DNA from: Mycobacterium avium subsp. avium
GTDB lineage: Bacteria; Actinomycetota; Actinomycetes; Mycobacteriales; Mycobacteriaceae
Assembly: GCF_009741445.1 (NCBI RefSeq)
Contig: NZ_CP046507.1
Coordinates: 3,596,001-3,660,000 of the forward strand
Reading direction: 5' to 3'
DNA length: 64,000 nt
A model generated the notes under the pieces. That model saw only the letters and a list, made by a program, of their open reading frames with translations, was not told the DNA's origin and ran no database searches. Positions 42,901-52,165 of this stretch are shown here, piece after piece. The position numbers and the translations under genes were made by a program. Positions within the stretch are counted from its first letter, which is position 1. Every line of letters begins with the position of its first letter.

Positions 42901-43707
42901 TCATTCCTGCCGCTTCGAGCGCATCGCCTTGCCGGCCGAGGTCCCGCCGTCCACCGGCAGCACCGTCCCGGTGACGTAGCGCGAGCGCTCGGTGGCGAAA
43001 TACAGCGCCGCCTCCGCGACGTCGTCGGGTGTGCCCTCGCGCTTGAGCGGCCGGTCCTCGCGCATTCCCTCGCGGATCCGCGCCTCGAACCACTCCCGCT
43101 GCTCGGGGTCCATGTCGCCCGCCGACTTCCCGAGAATCGGCGTCGGTATGTTGCCGGGCGCGATGGCGTTGACGCGAATGTCATAGCGCGCCAGCTCAAT
43201 TGCCGCGGCCTTGGTGAACTGGATGACCGCTGCCTTGGAGGCGCGGTAGGTCATCACTCCCCCGCCGGCCTGGATCCCTCCGATCGAGGTCAGGTTGATG
43301 ATCGTCCCGCCGCCGTTGTCGGCCATGTGGCGCGCCGCGTCTCGGGTACCGGCCATCACGCCCAGCACGTTGACGCCCATCACCCGGTGGAAGTCGGCGA
43401 GGTCGTCGTCGAGCAGCCGGCGCAACGGGCTGGAGATTCCGGCGTTGTTCACCATCACGTGCAGACCGCCGAATTTCTCGACGGCGGCTGCGACCAGAGC
43501 CCCGACCTGTTCGATGTCGGAGACGTCGGTGCGGCGGAACACGGCCTCACCGCCCAGCTCGGCGGCCAGCCGCTCTCCCCGCTCGGTCTCGATGTCGGCG
43601 ATGACGACCCGCGCCCCTTCGGCCACAAAACGTTCCACGATTCCGCGACCGATGCCGGACGCCCCGCCGGTGACGATGGCAACCTTGCCAGCCAGTTCGT
43701 TGACCAC
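42901..43707 (-). CDS. Short-chain dehydrogenase/reductase
   Basis: A 268-aa classical SDR: TGGASGIGRGIVERF binds NAD(P), VNNAGIS follows, YRASK holds the catalytic Tyr/Lys, and YVTGTVLPVDGG closes the fold. It is bracketed by the two copies of the TTAAGTCAAGC palindrome, so the adjacent TetR should control it. It could oxidise the alcohol produced by the P450 of the same group. Confidence 0.91.
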   Translation of the reverse strand: MVNELAGKVAIVTGGASGIGRGIVERFVAEGARVVIADIETERGERLAAELGGEAVFRRTDVSDIEQVGALVAAAVEKFGGLHVMVNNAGISSPLRRLLDDDLADFHRVMGVNVLGVMAGTRDAARHMADNGGGTIINLTSIGGIQAGGGVMTYRASKAAVIQFTKAAAIELARYDIRVNAIAPGNIPTPILGKSAGDMDPEQREWFEARIREGMREDRPLKREGTPDDVAEAALYFATERSRYVTGTVLPVDGGTSAGKAMRSKRQE

Positions 43708-43734
43708 ACGACGAGTTAATCGGCGGCAACGGTG

Positions 43735-43756
43735 TTAAGTCAAGCAACTGATTTAA
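43735..43756. promoter_or_regulatory. Palindromic TetR operator, copy 2
   Basis: TTAAGTCAAGC-AACTGATTTAA, 28 bp before the SDR start and 145 bp before mmcO on the other strand. It is nearly identical to copy 1, and the conservation of both arms in two promoters strongly supports a protein-binding site. Confidence 0.75.
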
Positions 43757-43901
43757 GGGTGGCCGGGAATGCGGCGGCCGATCGGTCGGACCCGACCCGC
43801 GCGACACGGCCGGAATCGATGACGGCGCTTGCATTCCGGCCGACACACGAGCACGGTATTAGGGCGCCCGAGGCCCACTCGACGAAGACGGGGAGCGACC
43901 A

Positions 43902-45497
43902 ATGCCTGTGCCGCCGGCCGGTGATACCCCGTCGGAACGAAGGCGGCTCAGCAGGCGCGGTTTCATGGCCGCCGGTATGGCCGGCGGATTGGCGCTCGCG
44001 GGCTGCGGCCAGTCCAAGCCGGACCCGTCGCGCAACACGCGGATGGCCGCCGCCATCGCCACGGCCGAGGCCGCCCGGCCGCACAGCGGCCGCACCGTAA
44101 CCGCGCACCTGACACCGCAACCGGTGCAGATCGATTTGGGCGGACCCGTCGTGCGCACGCTGGCCTTCGGCGACTCCATCCCCGGGCCGGTGATCCGCGC
44201 CGCCATCGGCGACGAGGTCGCGGTGACGGTGGCGAACCGGCTTGACCATCCGACATCGGTGCATTGGCACGGCATCTCGCTGCGCAACGACATGGACGGC
44301 GCCGAGCCCGCCACCCCCAACATCGCGGCCGGACACGACTTCACCTACCGGTTCTCGGTGCCCAATCCCGGTACCTACTGGGCACATCCGCACACCGGCC
44401 TGGACGAGGACACGGGTCTTTATCTGCCGGTCATCGTCGACGACCCGGCCGAGGCCGACTACGACGCCGAGTGGATCGTCGTGCTCGACGACTGGACCGA
44501 CGGCGTCGGCAAGAGCCCGGCCCAGTTGTACGGCGAATTGAGCAATCCGAACAAGCCGCCACGCAACCCGCCCGAGACGACGACGACGAACCCCACCACG
44601 ACCGAGACATCCCCGGTCACGACGACCGAGACCACGTCGACCACCCCGACGACGGCCGCCGCGGCTCCGCCCGGCGTGGGCAGCAGCGAGCTGCTCGGCG
44701 GCGACGCCGGCGACATCGCCTACCCCTACTATCTGGTCAACGGTCGAATTGCGGCTTCCCCCAAGATATTCAACGCCAAGCCCGGCCAGCGGATACGGAT
44801 TCGTCTGATCAACACGGCCTCGGACACCGCGTTCCGGGTCGCACTGGCCGGGCACTCGATGACGGTGACGCACACCGACGGCTATCCCGTGGTGCCCGCT
44901 CGGGTCGATGCCCTGCTGATCGGCATGGCCGAGCGCTACGACGTCACGGTGACCGCGGGCGACGGTGTCTTCCCACTGGTCGCCGTCGCCGAAGGCAAGA
45001 ACGCGCTGGGGCGGGCCCTGCTGTCCACCGCCGCGGGCAGCACACCCGACCCGCAGTTCCAGCCGGGCGAACTCACCAAACGGGTGGGCACGGTGGAGAT
45101 GTTCACCGCCACCACGCCGGTCAACTTGGGCCGCCCCGATCCCGGTCTCGACCTGCCGATCGTGTTGGGCGGCAACATGATCCAGTACAACTGGACGATC
45201 AACGGCGAGCCGTACAGCAAGACGAATCCGCTGCTCGTGCACGAGGGCCAACGGCCCACCCTCTCTTTCGAGAACACCACGATGATGTATCACCCGATTC
45301 ACCTGCACGGGCACACATTCCAGGTGATCAAGCCCGACGGCAGCCCGGGCGCCCGCAAGGACACCGTCATGGTGCTGCCCAAGCAGAAACTCGCCGCTGT
45401 CCTGTCCGCCGACAACCCCGGCACCTGGGTGATGCACTGCCACAACACCTATCACCAGGTCGCCGGAATGGAGACCCGGCTGGACTATGTCCTGTGA
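43902..45497 (+). CDS. mmcO: Multicopper oxidase MmcO, copper resistance
   Basis: A 531-aa exported multicopper oxidase, the counterpart of M. tuberculosis MmcO, which oxidises Cu(I) outside the membrane. A Tat motif RRLSRRGF is followed by a lipobox LAGC, so it is a Tat-exported lipoprotein. Copper ligands: VHWHG, WAHPHTG, HPIHLHGHTF and MHCHNTYHQ. From memory the M. tuberculosis protein has a short loop where this one has a Pro/Thr-rich linker (about residues 224-263: PPETTTTNP, TTTETTSTT). No RicR-type copper box is visible upstream. It appears unrelated to the flanking catabolic genes. Confidence 0.94.
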   Translation: MPVPPAGDTPSERRRLSRRGFMAAGMAGGLALAGCGQSKPDPSRNTRMAAAIATAEAARPHSGRTVTAHLTPQPVQIDLGGPVVRTLAFGDSIPGPVIRAAIGDEVAVTVANRLDHPTSVHWHGISLRNDMDGAEPATPNIAAGHDFTYRFSVPNPGTYWAHPHTGLDEDTGLYLPVIVDDPAEADYDAEWIVVLDDWTDGVGKSPAQLYGELSNPNKPPRNPPETTTTNPTTTETSPVTTTETTSTTPTTAAAAPPGVGSSELLGGDAGDIAYPYYLVNGRIAASPKIFNAKPGQRIRIRLINTASDTAFRVALAGHSMTVTHTDGYPVVPARVDALLIGMAERYDVTVTAGDGVFPLVAVAEGKNALGRALLSTAAGSTPDPQFQPGELTKRVGTVEMFTATTPVNLGRPDPGLDLPIVLGGNMIQYNWTINGEPYSKTNPLLVHEGQRPTLSFENTTMMYHPIHLHGHTFQVIKPDGSPGARKDTVMVLPKQKLAAVLSADNPGTWVMHCHNTYHQVAGMETRLDYVL

Positions 45498-45524
45498 CGC
45501 TGCCTGTGACGCCACTGCTTACGC

Positions 45525-46346
45525 TCAGGCGGTCGCCAGAAAATCCATCAGCAACTGGTTGACCACGGACGGCTGCTCGATCTGCGGACAGTGCCCGGCA
45601 TCGTCCACCACGACGGAGCGCGCGCCGTCGATCTGCTTGGCGATCTGAGCCGACCAGCCGGCGGGAAGGAGTTTGTCGCCTCCGCCCTCCACGACAAGCG
45701 TTGGCACACCAATGCGTTCGTAGGCCCGGGCGCTCGACGGCGTCGGGGACGGCGTGGCACCCGGCCGCCGGAACCTGGCCGCGGCGATGGCCTCCCACGC
45801 CCCCGGCGCGGTGCTGGACTCGTGCCGGCGGCGCACGTAGTCGTCGTCGGCAGGATAGGCCGGGTCGAAGAACAGCGCTTCGACGATGCGGCGCATCGCG
45901 GGCAGCGTGGCGTCGTAGTTCTGCAGCGCCTCGAAATACTCGTTCTGCTGGATTTCGCCGCCGCCGCAGATGATCACGGCACTGCGGACCGGCCACAGCG
46001 GGCTGTCCGACGTGGCGTCGGTGAGCAGATTGATGGCGCCCATCGAATTGCCGACGAAGTGCGCCGACTCGACGCCTAGCAGTTCGCAGAACCGGGCCAC
46101 GTGCCGGATCCGCATGCCGCGACCGTCGACGAAGTCGATGACCTTGGCGGACCCGCCGAAGCCCAACTGGTCGGGCGCCAACACCCGGTAGCGCGCGGCG
46201 AGTGCGGCGATGTTGCGTTCCCAGCCGAGCTCGGCGCTGGCCCCGAACTCCCCGCCGTGCAGCAACACCACCGGGTCGCCCTCGCCCGCCTCAAGGTAGC
46301 TGGTGACCAGGCCATCGACCGACATCGTTTTGCGATGAATCTCCAT
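45525..46346 (-). CDS. Alpha/beta hydrolase (meta-cleavage hydrolase-like)
   Basis: A 273-aa hydrolase. VVLLHGGEFGASAELGWERN resembles the oxyanion loop of C-C bond hydrolases (HsaD/BphD/MhpC), GNSMGAINL carries the nucleophilic Ser, VEGGGDKLLP the Asp and DDAGHCPQIEQP the His. It is the last gene of the mhp-type run and a second candidate, besides the gene at 53834, for cleaving a ring-fission product. Confidence 0.87.
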   Translation of the reverse strand: MEIHRKTMSVDGLVTSYLEAGEGDPVVLLHGGEFGASAELGWERNIAALAARYRVLAPDQLGFGGSAKVIDFVDGRGMRIRHVARFCELLGVESAHFVGNSMGAINLLTDATSDSPLWPVRSAVIICGGGEIQQNEYFEALQNYDATLPAMRRIVEALFFDPAYPADDDYVRRRHESSTAPGAWEAIAAARFRRPGATPSPTPSSARAYERIGVPTLVVEGGGDKLLPAGWSAQIAKQIDGARSVVVDDAGHCPQIEQPSVVNQLLMDFLATA

Positions 46347-46358
46347 CGCCCGCCTTCT

Positions 46359-47348
46359 CTATTTGATCGCGATCGGGTTCACCGGCGAACCCACTGCCCC
46401 CACAAACCTCAACGGCGGTGCGACAAGCTGGAATTCGTAGACGCCGTCGGCCGCGCAATCGGCCGCCAGCGCGCTGAGGTCCCAGTACTCGCCGAGCATC
46501 AGCCCCATGTCGCGCAGGGTCAGCAGGTGGAAGGGCAAAAACACCCCGTCGACGCCGGACACCGGGTCTTCGACCTGCAGGTTGTCCGAGGCGACCGCGG
46601 CGACCTCGTGGTCATGCAGCCACTGGGCGCATCGCCAGTCCAGCCCGGAATACGGTTCGGTCTTGTTCCCTGTTTCCAAATATCTTGTCCACCAACCGGT
46701 CCGGATGAGCAGGATGTCGCCGCGCTCGATCGTCACGCCCTGGGCGCGCACGACGTCATCCAATTCCTCTGGGGTGATCGGGTTTCCGTGCTCCAAGAAG
46801 ACCTCCGCGCCGCGATGGCGCACCAGATCCAGCAGCACCCCGCGCGACGTGATGCCCTTGCCGTCCACCTTCTCGATGCCCAAGCGGCGGGCGCCCAGGC
46901 TGGTCACCGAGCCGGCGGGGACGCCGTTGTAGAGCAGGTCGTCGTAGTAGACGTGCGACAGCGCATCCCATTGGGTGGCCGCCTGCAGCGGCATGATGAT
47001 CATGTCGTCGTTGAACCGGAACAGGTTGTCGACGAAGTAGGGGCCCATCTGCGCCGCCGTCGGGTTGCGGTCCCAGCCGGGTCCGTACTGGGCCAGCGTG
47101 GCGGCGTCGCCGCCGTCCACGGTCATCACGTGGATCGGGTTGTGCCGAAAACCGAAGGCGCCCTGCGGTCCTGACGAGCCGAAGTCCACACCGAGCGGAA
47201 ACACTTTTCCGTGCTGTACCAGGCTGGCGGCCTGGGCGATCTTTTCCTCGGTGATGAAGTTCAGTGTGCCGAGCTCGTCGTCATCGCCCCAGCGGCCCCA
47301 GTTGCTGACGTCGCGGGCGGCCCGGCGGAAGTCGGTCACACTGGCCAC
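46359..47348 (-). CDS. Cyclase-family (kynurenine formamidase-like) hydrolase
   Basis: A 329-aa metal-dependent hydrolase of the bacterial cyclase family. The metal motif, usually HxGTHxDxxxH, reads QAATQWDALSH, so two His positions are Gln, a variant of the longer members of this family. Other marks are RGVLLDLVRHRG and GDILLIRTGWWTRYLE. It probably opens a lactone or amide. GTG start overlapping the SDR gene by 13 bp, behind GAGGAAGG. Confidence 0.86.
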   Translation of the reverse strand: MASVTDFRRAARDVSNWGRWGDDDELGTLNFITEEKIAQAASLVQHGKVFPLGVDFGSSGPQGAFGFRHNPIHVMTVDGGDAATLAQYGPGWDRNPTAAQMGPYFVDNLFRFNDDMIIMPLQAATQWDALSHVYYDDLLYNGVPAGSVTSLGARRLGIEKVDGKGITSRGVLLDLVRHRGAEVFLEHGNPITPEELDDVVRAQGVTIERGDILLIRTGWWTRYLETGNKTEPYSGLDWRCAQWLHDHEVAAVASDNLQVEDPVSGVDGVFLPFHLLTLRDMGLMLGEYWDLSALAADCAADGVYEFQLVAPPLRFVGAVGSPVNPIAIK

Positions 47349-48163
47349 GGGGTACGCCCTTCCTCGAGTTCGCGAGCGATCGCGGCGCCCACGTTTCCGC
47401 CGTCGACCCACACCACCTGGCCCGAAATATAGCTGGCCGCATCGCTATTGAGGAACAGCAGCACCGCTGCTTGCTCGGCGGGCCGGCTGACCCGGCCCAG
47501 CGGTTTGGGGATGTCGTCCAGGAAGCCCTGCCCGTAGGCGGTGCGCAGCTGATCCAAGATCGGCGTCTCGGTGACCCCGGGGCCGGTGCAGTTGATGCGG
47601 ATACCACGAGCACCCAGCGGGGTGACGCTGCGCATGGTGTAGAGAATCAGGGCTTCCTTGGACAGTTGATAGCCGGTGCCCAGCTCTTCGGGATGGCTTG
47701 TGCACCAGTCGATACCCTCCCGCATGGTGGCGGTGTCCAGCAGCGGCGCCACCTGCCGCAGGTGCTCGCGGTACCCGGCGGCGGCGAGCGAGGACACGCT
47801 CACGATGGACGACCCCGCCACCATCTTCGGGATCAGCGCCTCGGTGAGTTGGCGCGTGCCCAGGAAGTTGACGGTCACTACCAGCGGCGGGTTGCCGATC
47901 CCCGAAGACACGCCCGCGATGTTGAACAGCGCGTCGACGGGGCCGTCGATGCCGGCCGCGGCGCGATCGATGGACTCGGGATCGGCCAGGTCCACCTCGT
48001 GGAACTCGCCGAGTGCGCAGCCGGGCCGGCGCTGGTCCAACCCGATCACGTCGGCGCCGAGTTGGCCGAGCTGGCGCACCACCTGCTCGCCGATGCCCGA
48101 CGCGCATCCGGTCACCACCGCGCGGCGGCCGTCATAGCGCCACAGCGCGTCGATCTCTGCCAC
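47336..48163 (-). CDS. SDR, 3-alpha-hydroxysteroid dehydrogenase/carbonyl reductase-like
   Basis: A 275-aa SDR. TGCASGIGEQVVRQL with a short second segment (LGEFHEVDLADPES), NIAGVSSG, and YQLSKEAL as the Tyr/Lys site resemble the 3-alpha-HSD/carbonyl reductase branch rather than FabG. The start is GTG 48163; an upstream extension is open but without a ribosome site. It lies between the LLM and cyclase genes in the mhp-type run. Confidence 0.86.
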   Translation of the reverse strand: MAEIDALWRYDGRRAVVTGCASGIGEQVVRQLGQLGADVIGLDQRRPGCALGEFHEVDLADPESIDRAAAGIDGPVDALFNIAGVSSGIGNPPLVVTVNFLGTRQLTEALIPKMVAGSSIVSVSSLAAAGYREHLRQVAPLLDTATMREGIDWCTSHPEELGTGYQLSKEALILYTMRSVTPLGARGIRINCTGPGVTETPILDQLRTAYGQGFLDDIPKPLGRVSRPAEQAAVLLFLNSDAASYISGQVVWVDGGNVGAAIARELEEGRTPWPV

Positions 48164-48188
48164 GTTTCGCCCCGAAATCCGTTGAGAA

Positions 48189-49499
48189 CTACTTCTTCTG
48201 CTGCTGTTGTTCCTTCGCCCGCTGCGCGGCCTGGACCCGGCCTTCGTTGATCTCCGCCATGGCCTCGGGGATCTCGCTGGCGGTGAACTTACCGCCCCGG
48301 CCGGTGGGCAGTCCACCGAACGAGTAATTCTCGTCGAACTGCGGCGCGGTAGACTTCGGCCGGCGCGCCTCCACCTTTTCGATCACCGGCGCCAGCCTGG
48401 TGGCCTTGTCGGCCACGGCTTTTGCATCCCGCTCGATGAATTCAGGGAGCACCTCTTTGCCCATCAGTTCGATCGATTCCATGGTGCCCTCGTGGCTGCG
48501 CGGGTTGAGCAGCAGGATGATCTCGTCGACGCCGCTTTCCTCGTAGCCGCGCAGGAACTCGCGCACCGTGGCCGGCGATCCGATCGCGCCCCGCCCGGGG
48601 CCGTAGGCCAGCGTCGGATCCTTTTCCACCTCTTCGAGATACCGCTTCCACACACCGGTTCGCCCGGGCGTGTGCACGCCGGTCATGTAGTAGTGCATGA
48701 TCCCGAACGAGAAGAAACCGCCGCCCTTGCCGAGCCGCTGCAGCGCCTCCTCGTCGGTCTTTGCCACCATCATCGACAGGTCACCGCCGATGGCCAGGAT
48801 GTTCGGGTTGATCGCCGGCGTGACGGGCACGCCGTTCTCCTCGAACTCCTTGTAGTAGCCGTTGACGCGCTCGGTGAGCGGGCCGGGGCCGGTGTAGGCG
48901 AAACTCAAGGCGCCGATTGCCTTTTGGGCGGCCATCTGTACGCTGGCCGGCCGCGTGCAGGCCACCCACACCGGTGGGTGCGGCTTTTGCAGCGGCTTGG
49001 GAATGACGTTGCGCGCCGGCATCTGGACGTGCTCGCCGTGGAATCCGCTGAACGGTTCCTCGACCATGCAGCGGATCGCGACCTCGAGGGCCTCCTCCCA
49101 CTGGGCCCGCTTGTCGGCGGGGTCGATGTTGAACCCGCCGAGCTCACCGACCGACGACGATTCACCGGTGCCGAACTCGACGCGGCCGTTGGACAGCAGG
49201 TCCAGGATGGCGATGCGTTCGGCGACCCGGGCGGGGTGGTTGACCGCCGGCGGCAGATGCATGATGCCGAAACCGAGCCGGATGTTCTTGGTCCGCTGGC
49301 TGGCGGCGGCCAGGAAGATCTCCGGCGCCGTGGAGTGACAGTACTCCTCGAGGAAGTGGTGCTCGGTCAGCCAGACGGTGGAGAAACCCGCCTTGTCGGC
49401 CGCCTCCACCTCGTCCAGGCATTCCTGCAGCAGGACGTGCTCGTCGTCGGGGGCCCAGGGCCGCGGCAGGGCGAATTCGTAGAACAGCGAGATTTTCAT
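48189..49499 (-). CDS. LLM-class flavin-dependent monooxygenase
   Basis: A 436-aa luciferase-like monooxygenase. MKISLFYEFALPRPWAPDD, VWLTEHHFLEEY, RIAILDLLSNGRVEFGTGESS and GFIDPADK-type segments match the alkanal monooxygenase-like branch, which is longer than F420-dependent members. A C-terminal extension of about 60 residues ends in KEQQQQKK. It needs a separate flavin reductase. It lies 3 bp from the KstD-like gene. Confidence 0.88.
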   Translation of the reverse strand: MKISLFYEFALPRPWAPDDEHVLLQECLDEVEAADKAGFSTVWLTEHHFLEEYCHSTAPEIFLAAASQRTKNIRLGFGIMHLPPAVNHPARVAERIAILDLLSNGRVEFGTGESSSVGELGGFNIDPADKRAQWEEALEVAIRCMVEEPFSGFHGEHVQMPARNVIPKPLQKPHPPVWVACTRPASVQMAAQKAIGALSFAYTGPGPLTERVNGYYKEFEENGVPVTPAINPNILAIGGDLSMMVAKTDEEALQRLGKGGGFFSFGIMHYYMTGVHTPGRTGVWKRYLEEVEKDPTLAYGPGRGAIGSPATVREFLRGYEESGVDEIILLLNPRSHEGTMESIELMGKEVLPEFIERDAKAVADKATRLAPVIEKVEARRPKSTAPQFDENYSFGGLPTGRGGKFTASEIPEAMAEINEGRVQAAQRAKEQQQQKK

Positions 49500-49502
49500 G
49501 TG

Positions 49503-51230
49503 CTACCTCCTATGAGTATTAGCGGCTCGGTTGGCGACTTGGGCCGCAACGTGTTTCGCCGCGACGTAGCCGAAGGTCATGGCGGGGCCGATGGTGGCCC
49601 CCGCACCGGCATAGCTGCGGCCCATCACCGGCGCGGAGGTGTTACCCACCGCGTAGAGTCCCGGCACCACGGTGTCGTCGGCCCGCAGCACGCGGGCGTG
49701 TTCGTCGGTGCGCAGGCCGCCCGAGGTTCCGAGGTCCCCGAGCACGATTCGGAAGGCGTAATACGGCGGATCGCCCAGCGGATACAGGTTGGGGTTGGGC
49801 AGGGTCGGGTCGCCGTAGTAGTTGTCGTAGACGCTGTCGCCGCGGTTGAAGTCGTCGTCGTGGCCCTTGCGGGCGAGTTCGTTGAACCGTCGCGCGGTTT
49901 CGGCGAGCTCCCCGGCGGGCACCCCGATCTGCGCCGCCATCTCGTCCCACGTCATCGCGGCCTTGACGACACCCGATTCCAGCCAGGCCGGCGGGATCTT
50001 GCGGCCGGTAGGCACCGGCGCCCCGGGGATCTTCGGCAGCGGCAGGTGCCCGCCGATGACGTAGCGGTTCCACGACCTGTGGTCGGTGATCAGCCAGCAC
50101 GGGATGTGGGTGACACCGGACCGCTGGCCCTCGATCATGGCGTGGCCGAAGTCCATGTACGGGGCCGCCTCGTTGATGAACCGTCGGCCGGCGCCGTTGA
50201 CGATGAATTGCGCCGGCATCATCCGCTCGTTGAGCATGAATTGCATGCGCCCGTCCGGCCATTGGATGGCCGGGAACCACCACGCCTCGTCGAGCAAGTC
50301 CGTTGCGGCGCCCACGTTTTGGCCGGCCCGGATGCCGTCCCCCATCGCGGCCGGGTTACCGAAGCTCCAGTCCTGGTCCACCTCGGGCAGCAGCTCCTTG
50401 CGCCAGGCGAGGTCGTGGTCGAAGCCACCGGAGGCCAGGATCACGCCGAACCGTGCGCCGATGCGCTGCGGCTTGCCTTCGCGTTCCACCACCGCGCCGC
50501 TGACCGCTCCCTGCGGGTCGGTGAGCAACCGCACCATCGGCGAGTCCAGCCACAGCGGGACACCGCGGTCGCGCAGCGCCAGCCGCATCCGGGCGGCCAG
50601 CGACTGCCCGATCGCGGCCATCCGCTCGCCGAACACCCGCGCCCTGACCATCCGGGCGATCAGCTTGAGCAGCACGGCTTTGCCCGCCCAGGACTGCCGG
50701 ATCCGGTAGAAGGTGCGTAACTCCTTGGGGCCCAGCCAGATTCCCTTGGGGGCCAGGGCCAGCGGCTGCAGCAGCTTGTGCTCGTCGGGCCCGAGCTTGC
50801 GCAGGTCGATGGGTGGCACGTTGATGGTGCTGCCGAGTTCGGAGCCGCCGGGCAGCTCGGGATAGTAGTCAGCATATCCGGGCTTCCAGACGAATTCGAA
50901 CCATCCGGAGAGGTTTTCCAAGAATGCCAGCATCTGCGGCGCGGTCTCGACGTATTGCCGTATCCGCGCCTCGCTGACCAGCCCGTCGGTGATGTTTTTG
51001 AGGTATTCCACCACCCCTTCCGGCGAGGGCGAGTAGCCCTCCCGCCGCTGCGCGGGCGCGCCGGGCACCCAGATGCCGCCTCCGGACAGGGCGGTGGAAC
51101 CCCCGAAGTGGGAGGACTTTTCGACGATCAGCGCATCCAGCCCGGCGGCCTGGGCGGTGAGCGCGGCCGTCATCCCGCCGCCGCCCGAGCCGACGATGAG
51201 TACGTCGACGACGTGGTCGAAATCGGTCAT
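49503..51230 (-). CDS. KstD-like FAD-dependent dehydrogenase
   Basis: A 575-aa flavoprotein of the fumarate reductase/3-ketosteroid delta-1-dehydrogenase family. The FAD loop [17 protein letters not shown] is at residues 10-26, SGGGIWVPG follows, and [16 protein letters not shown] at the end is the KstD-type FAD signature. It introduces a double bond next to a ketone. Its ATG overlaps the mhpB stop (ATGA), so it is co-translated with an extradiol dioxygenase. It may aromatise or desaturate a ring before hydroxylation. Confidence 0.9.
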   Translation of the reverse strand: MTDFDHVVDVLIVGSGGGGMTAALTAQAAGLDALIVEKSSHFGGSTALSGGGIWVPGAPAQRREGYSPSPEGVVEYLKNITDGLVSEARIRQYVETAPQMLAFLENLSGWFEFVWKPGYADYYPELPGGSELGSTINVPPIDLRKLGPDEHKLLQPLALAPKGIWLGPKELRTFYRIRQSWAGKAVLLKLIARMVRARVFGERMAAIGQSLAARMRLALRDRGVPLWLDSPMVRLLTDPQGAVSGAVVEREGKPQRIGARFGVILASGGFDHDLAWRKELLPEVDQDWSFGNPAAMGDGIRAGQNVGAATDLLDEAWWFPAIQWPDGRMQFMLNERMMPAQFIVNGAGRRFINEAAPYMDFGHAMIEGQRSGVTHIPCWLITDHRSWNRYVIGGHLPLPKIPGAPVPTGRKIPPAWLESGVVKAAMTWDEMAAQIGVPAGELAETARRFNELARKGHDDDFNRGDSVYDNYYGDPTLPNPNLYPLGDPPYYAFRIVLGDLGTSGGLRTDEHARVLRADDTVVPGLYAVGNTSAPVMGRSYAGAGATIGPAMTFGYVAAKHVAAQVANRAANTHRR

Positions 51231-52165
51231 TTCGGTCTTGCCGTTCTGATGGCGAATCCGGCGATCAGTTCGGGGGCGGGCTTGTAGTAGCGCATGGTCG
51301 TCTCGTAGGGACCGGCCGCCTGCAGTGCGGCGAATGCGGCCACCCAGGTGCGGATTTCGTGCGCGGAGCCGCCGCCCTCGTGCGTCACGAACGAATTCGA
51401 CCAGCGGTCCAATTCGCTCAGCGAGCCGCGGTCGATGATTTCCAGGAACCGGTGATCCCAGGTCGGGTTGAGCGGCTGCAGTGCACTGTCGCCGGCGGCG
51501 AAGCTCCTGGCCGCGTCGATCACCGCGGCCTGCCGGGCCTGGCGCTGCTCGGCCGTCATCGGCGCGCCGTGCACGATCCGCTGCAGCACGGGCTCGGGTG
51601 CGGTGGCCAGGGTGGGTACCGGCGGACTGTGCGAGAGCCCACCGGATCCCATCACCAGCACCCGCTTGTCCAGCGTGGCCAGATAGGTGCCGACGGCGGC
51701 GCCCAGCGCCCGGCACCGGTGCATCGGCCCCAGCGGCACCCCGATCGCGTTGACGAAGAACGGTATCACCGGACGCGAAATGGCCGTGCCGAACAGCTTT
51801 TCCAGCGGCTGGACGGTCCCGTGGTCGACGTCCATGCTGGCTGACACGGCGATGTCGACCCCGGCGTCGAGGACGGCTTGCGCGCAGTCGACCGCCAGCT
51901 TCTCCGGGACGTCCAGCGGTCCGGCGTGGGTGCCGTAATCGCCGACGCCGCTGGCGCTGGTGCCGATGCAGAAGGGCGGCATCACCTTGTAGAAGAACCC
52001 GTTGTAGTGGTCCGGTGAAAAGATGACCACGAGCTGCGGGTCGTAGTCTTCGACGAAGCCTCGCGCCCGGGCGATGGCGGCGTCGATGTCGTCAAGCAGG
52101 TCCCGCGACGGCCCCGGAAGATTCAGGAGCGGGCTGTGCGACATACAGCACAGAGCCAGTGCCAC
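51227..52165 (-). CDS. mhpB: 2,3-dihydroxyphenylpropionate/cinnamate 1,2-dioxygenase (MhpB-like)
   Basis: A 312-aa type II extradiol ring-cleaving dioxygenase that opens the catechol ring of 2,3-dihydroxyphenylpropionate. CCMSHSPLL opens the protein; [10 protein letters not shown] and GGLSHSPP carry the two active-site His. With GTG 52165 as start they are His115 and His179, the same numbers as in E. coli MhpB, which supports this start over GTG 52177. The stretch GAGGAGGTGATCC upstream is an almost complete anti-16S sequence. The gene overlaps mhpA by 74 bp. Confidence 0.92.
   Translation of the reverse strand: MALALCCMSHSPLLNLPGPSRDLLDDIDAAIARARGFVEDYDPQLVVIFSPDHYNGFFYKVMPPFCIGTSASGVGDYGTHAGPLDVPEKLAVDCAQAVLDAGVDIAVSASMDVDHGTVQPLEKLFGTAISRPVIPFFVNAIGVPLGPMHRCRALGAAVGTYLATLDKRVLVMGSGGLSHSPPVPTLATAPEPVLQRIVHGAPMTAEQRQARQAAVIDAARSFAAGDSALQPLNPTWDHRFLEIIDRGSLSELDRWSNSFVTHEGGGSAHEIRTWVAAFAALQAAGPYETTMRYYKPAPELIAGFAIRTARPK

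Noticed and set aside
43757..43901. RicR-type copper box upstream of mmcO
   Set aside because: No TACCC-N5-GGGTA-type palindrome was found in the gap.
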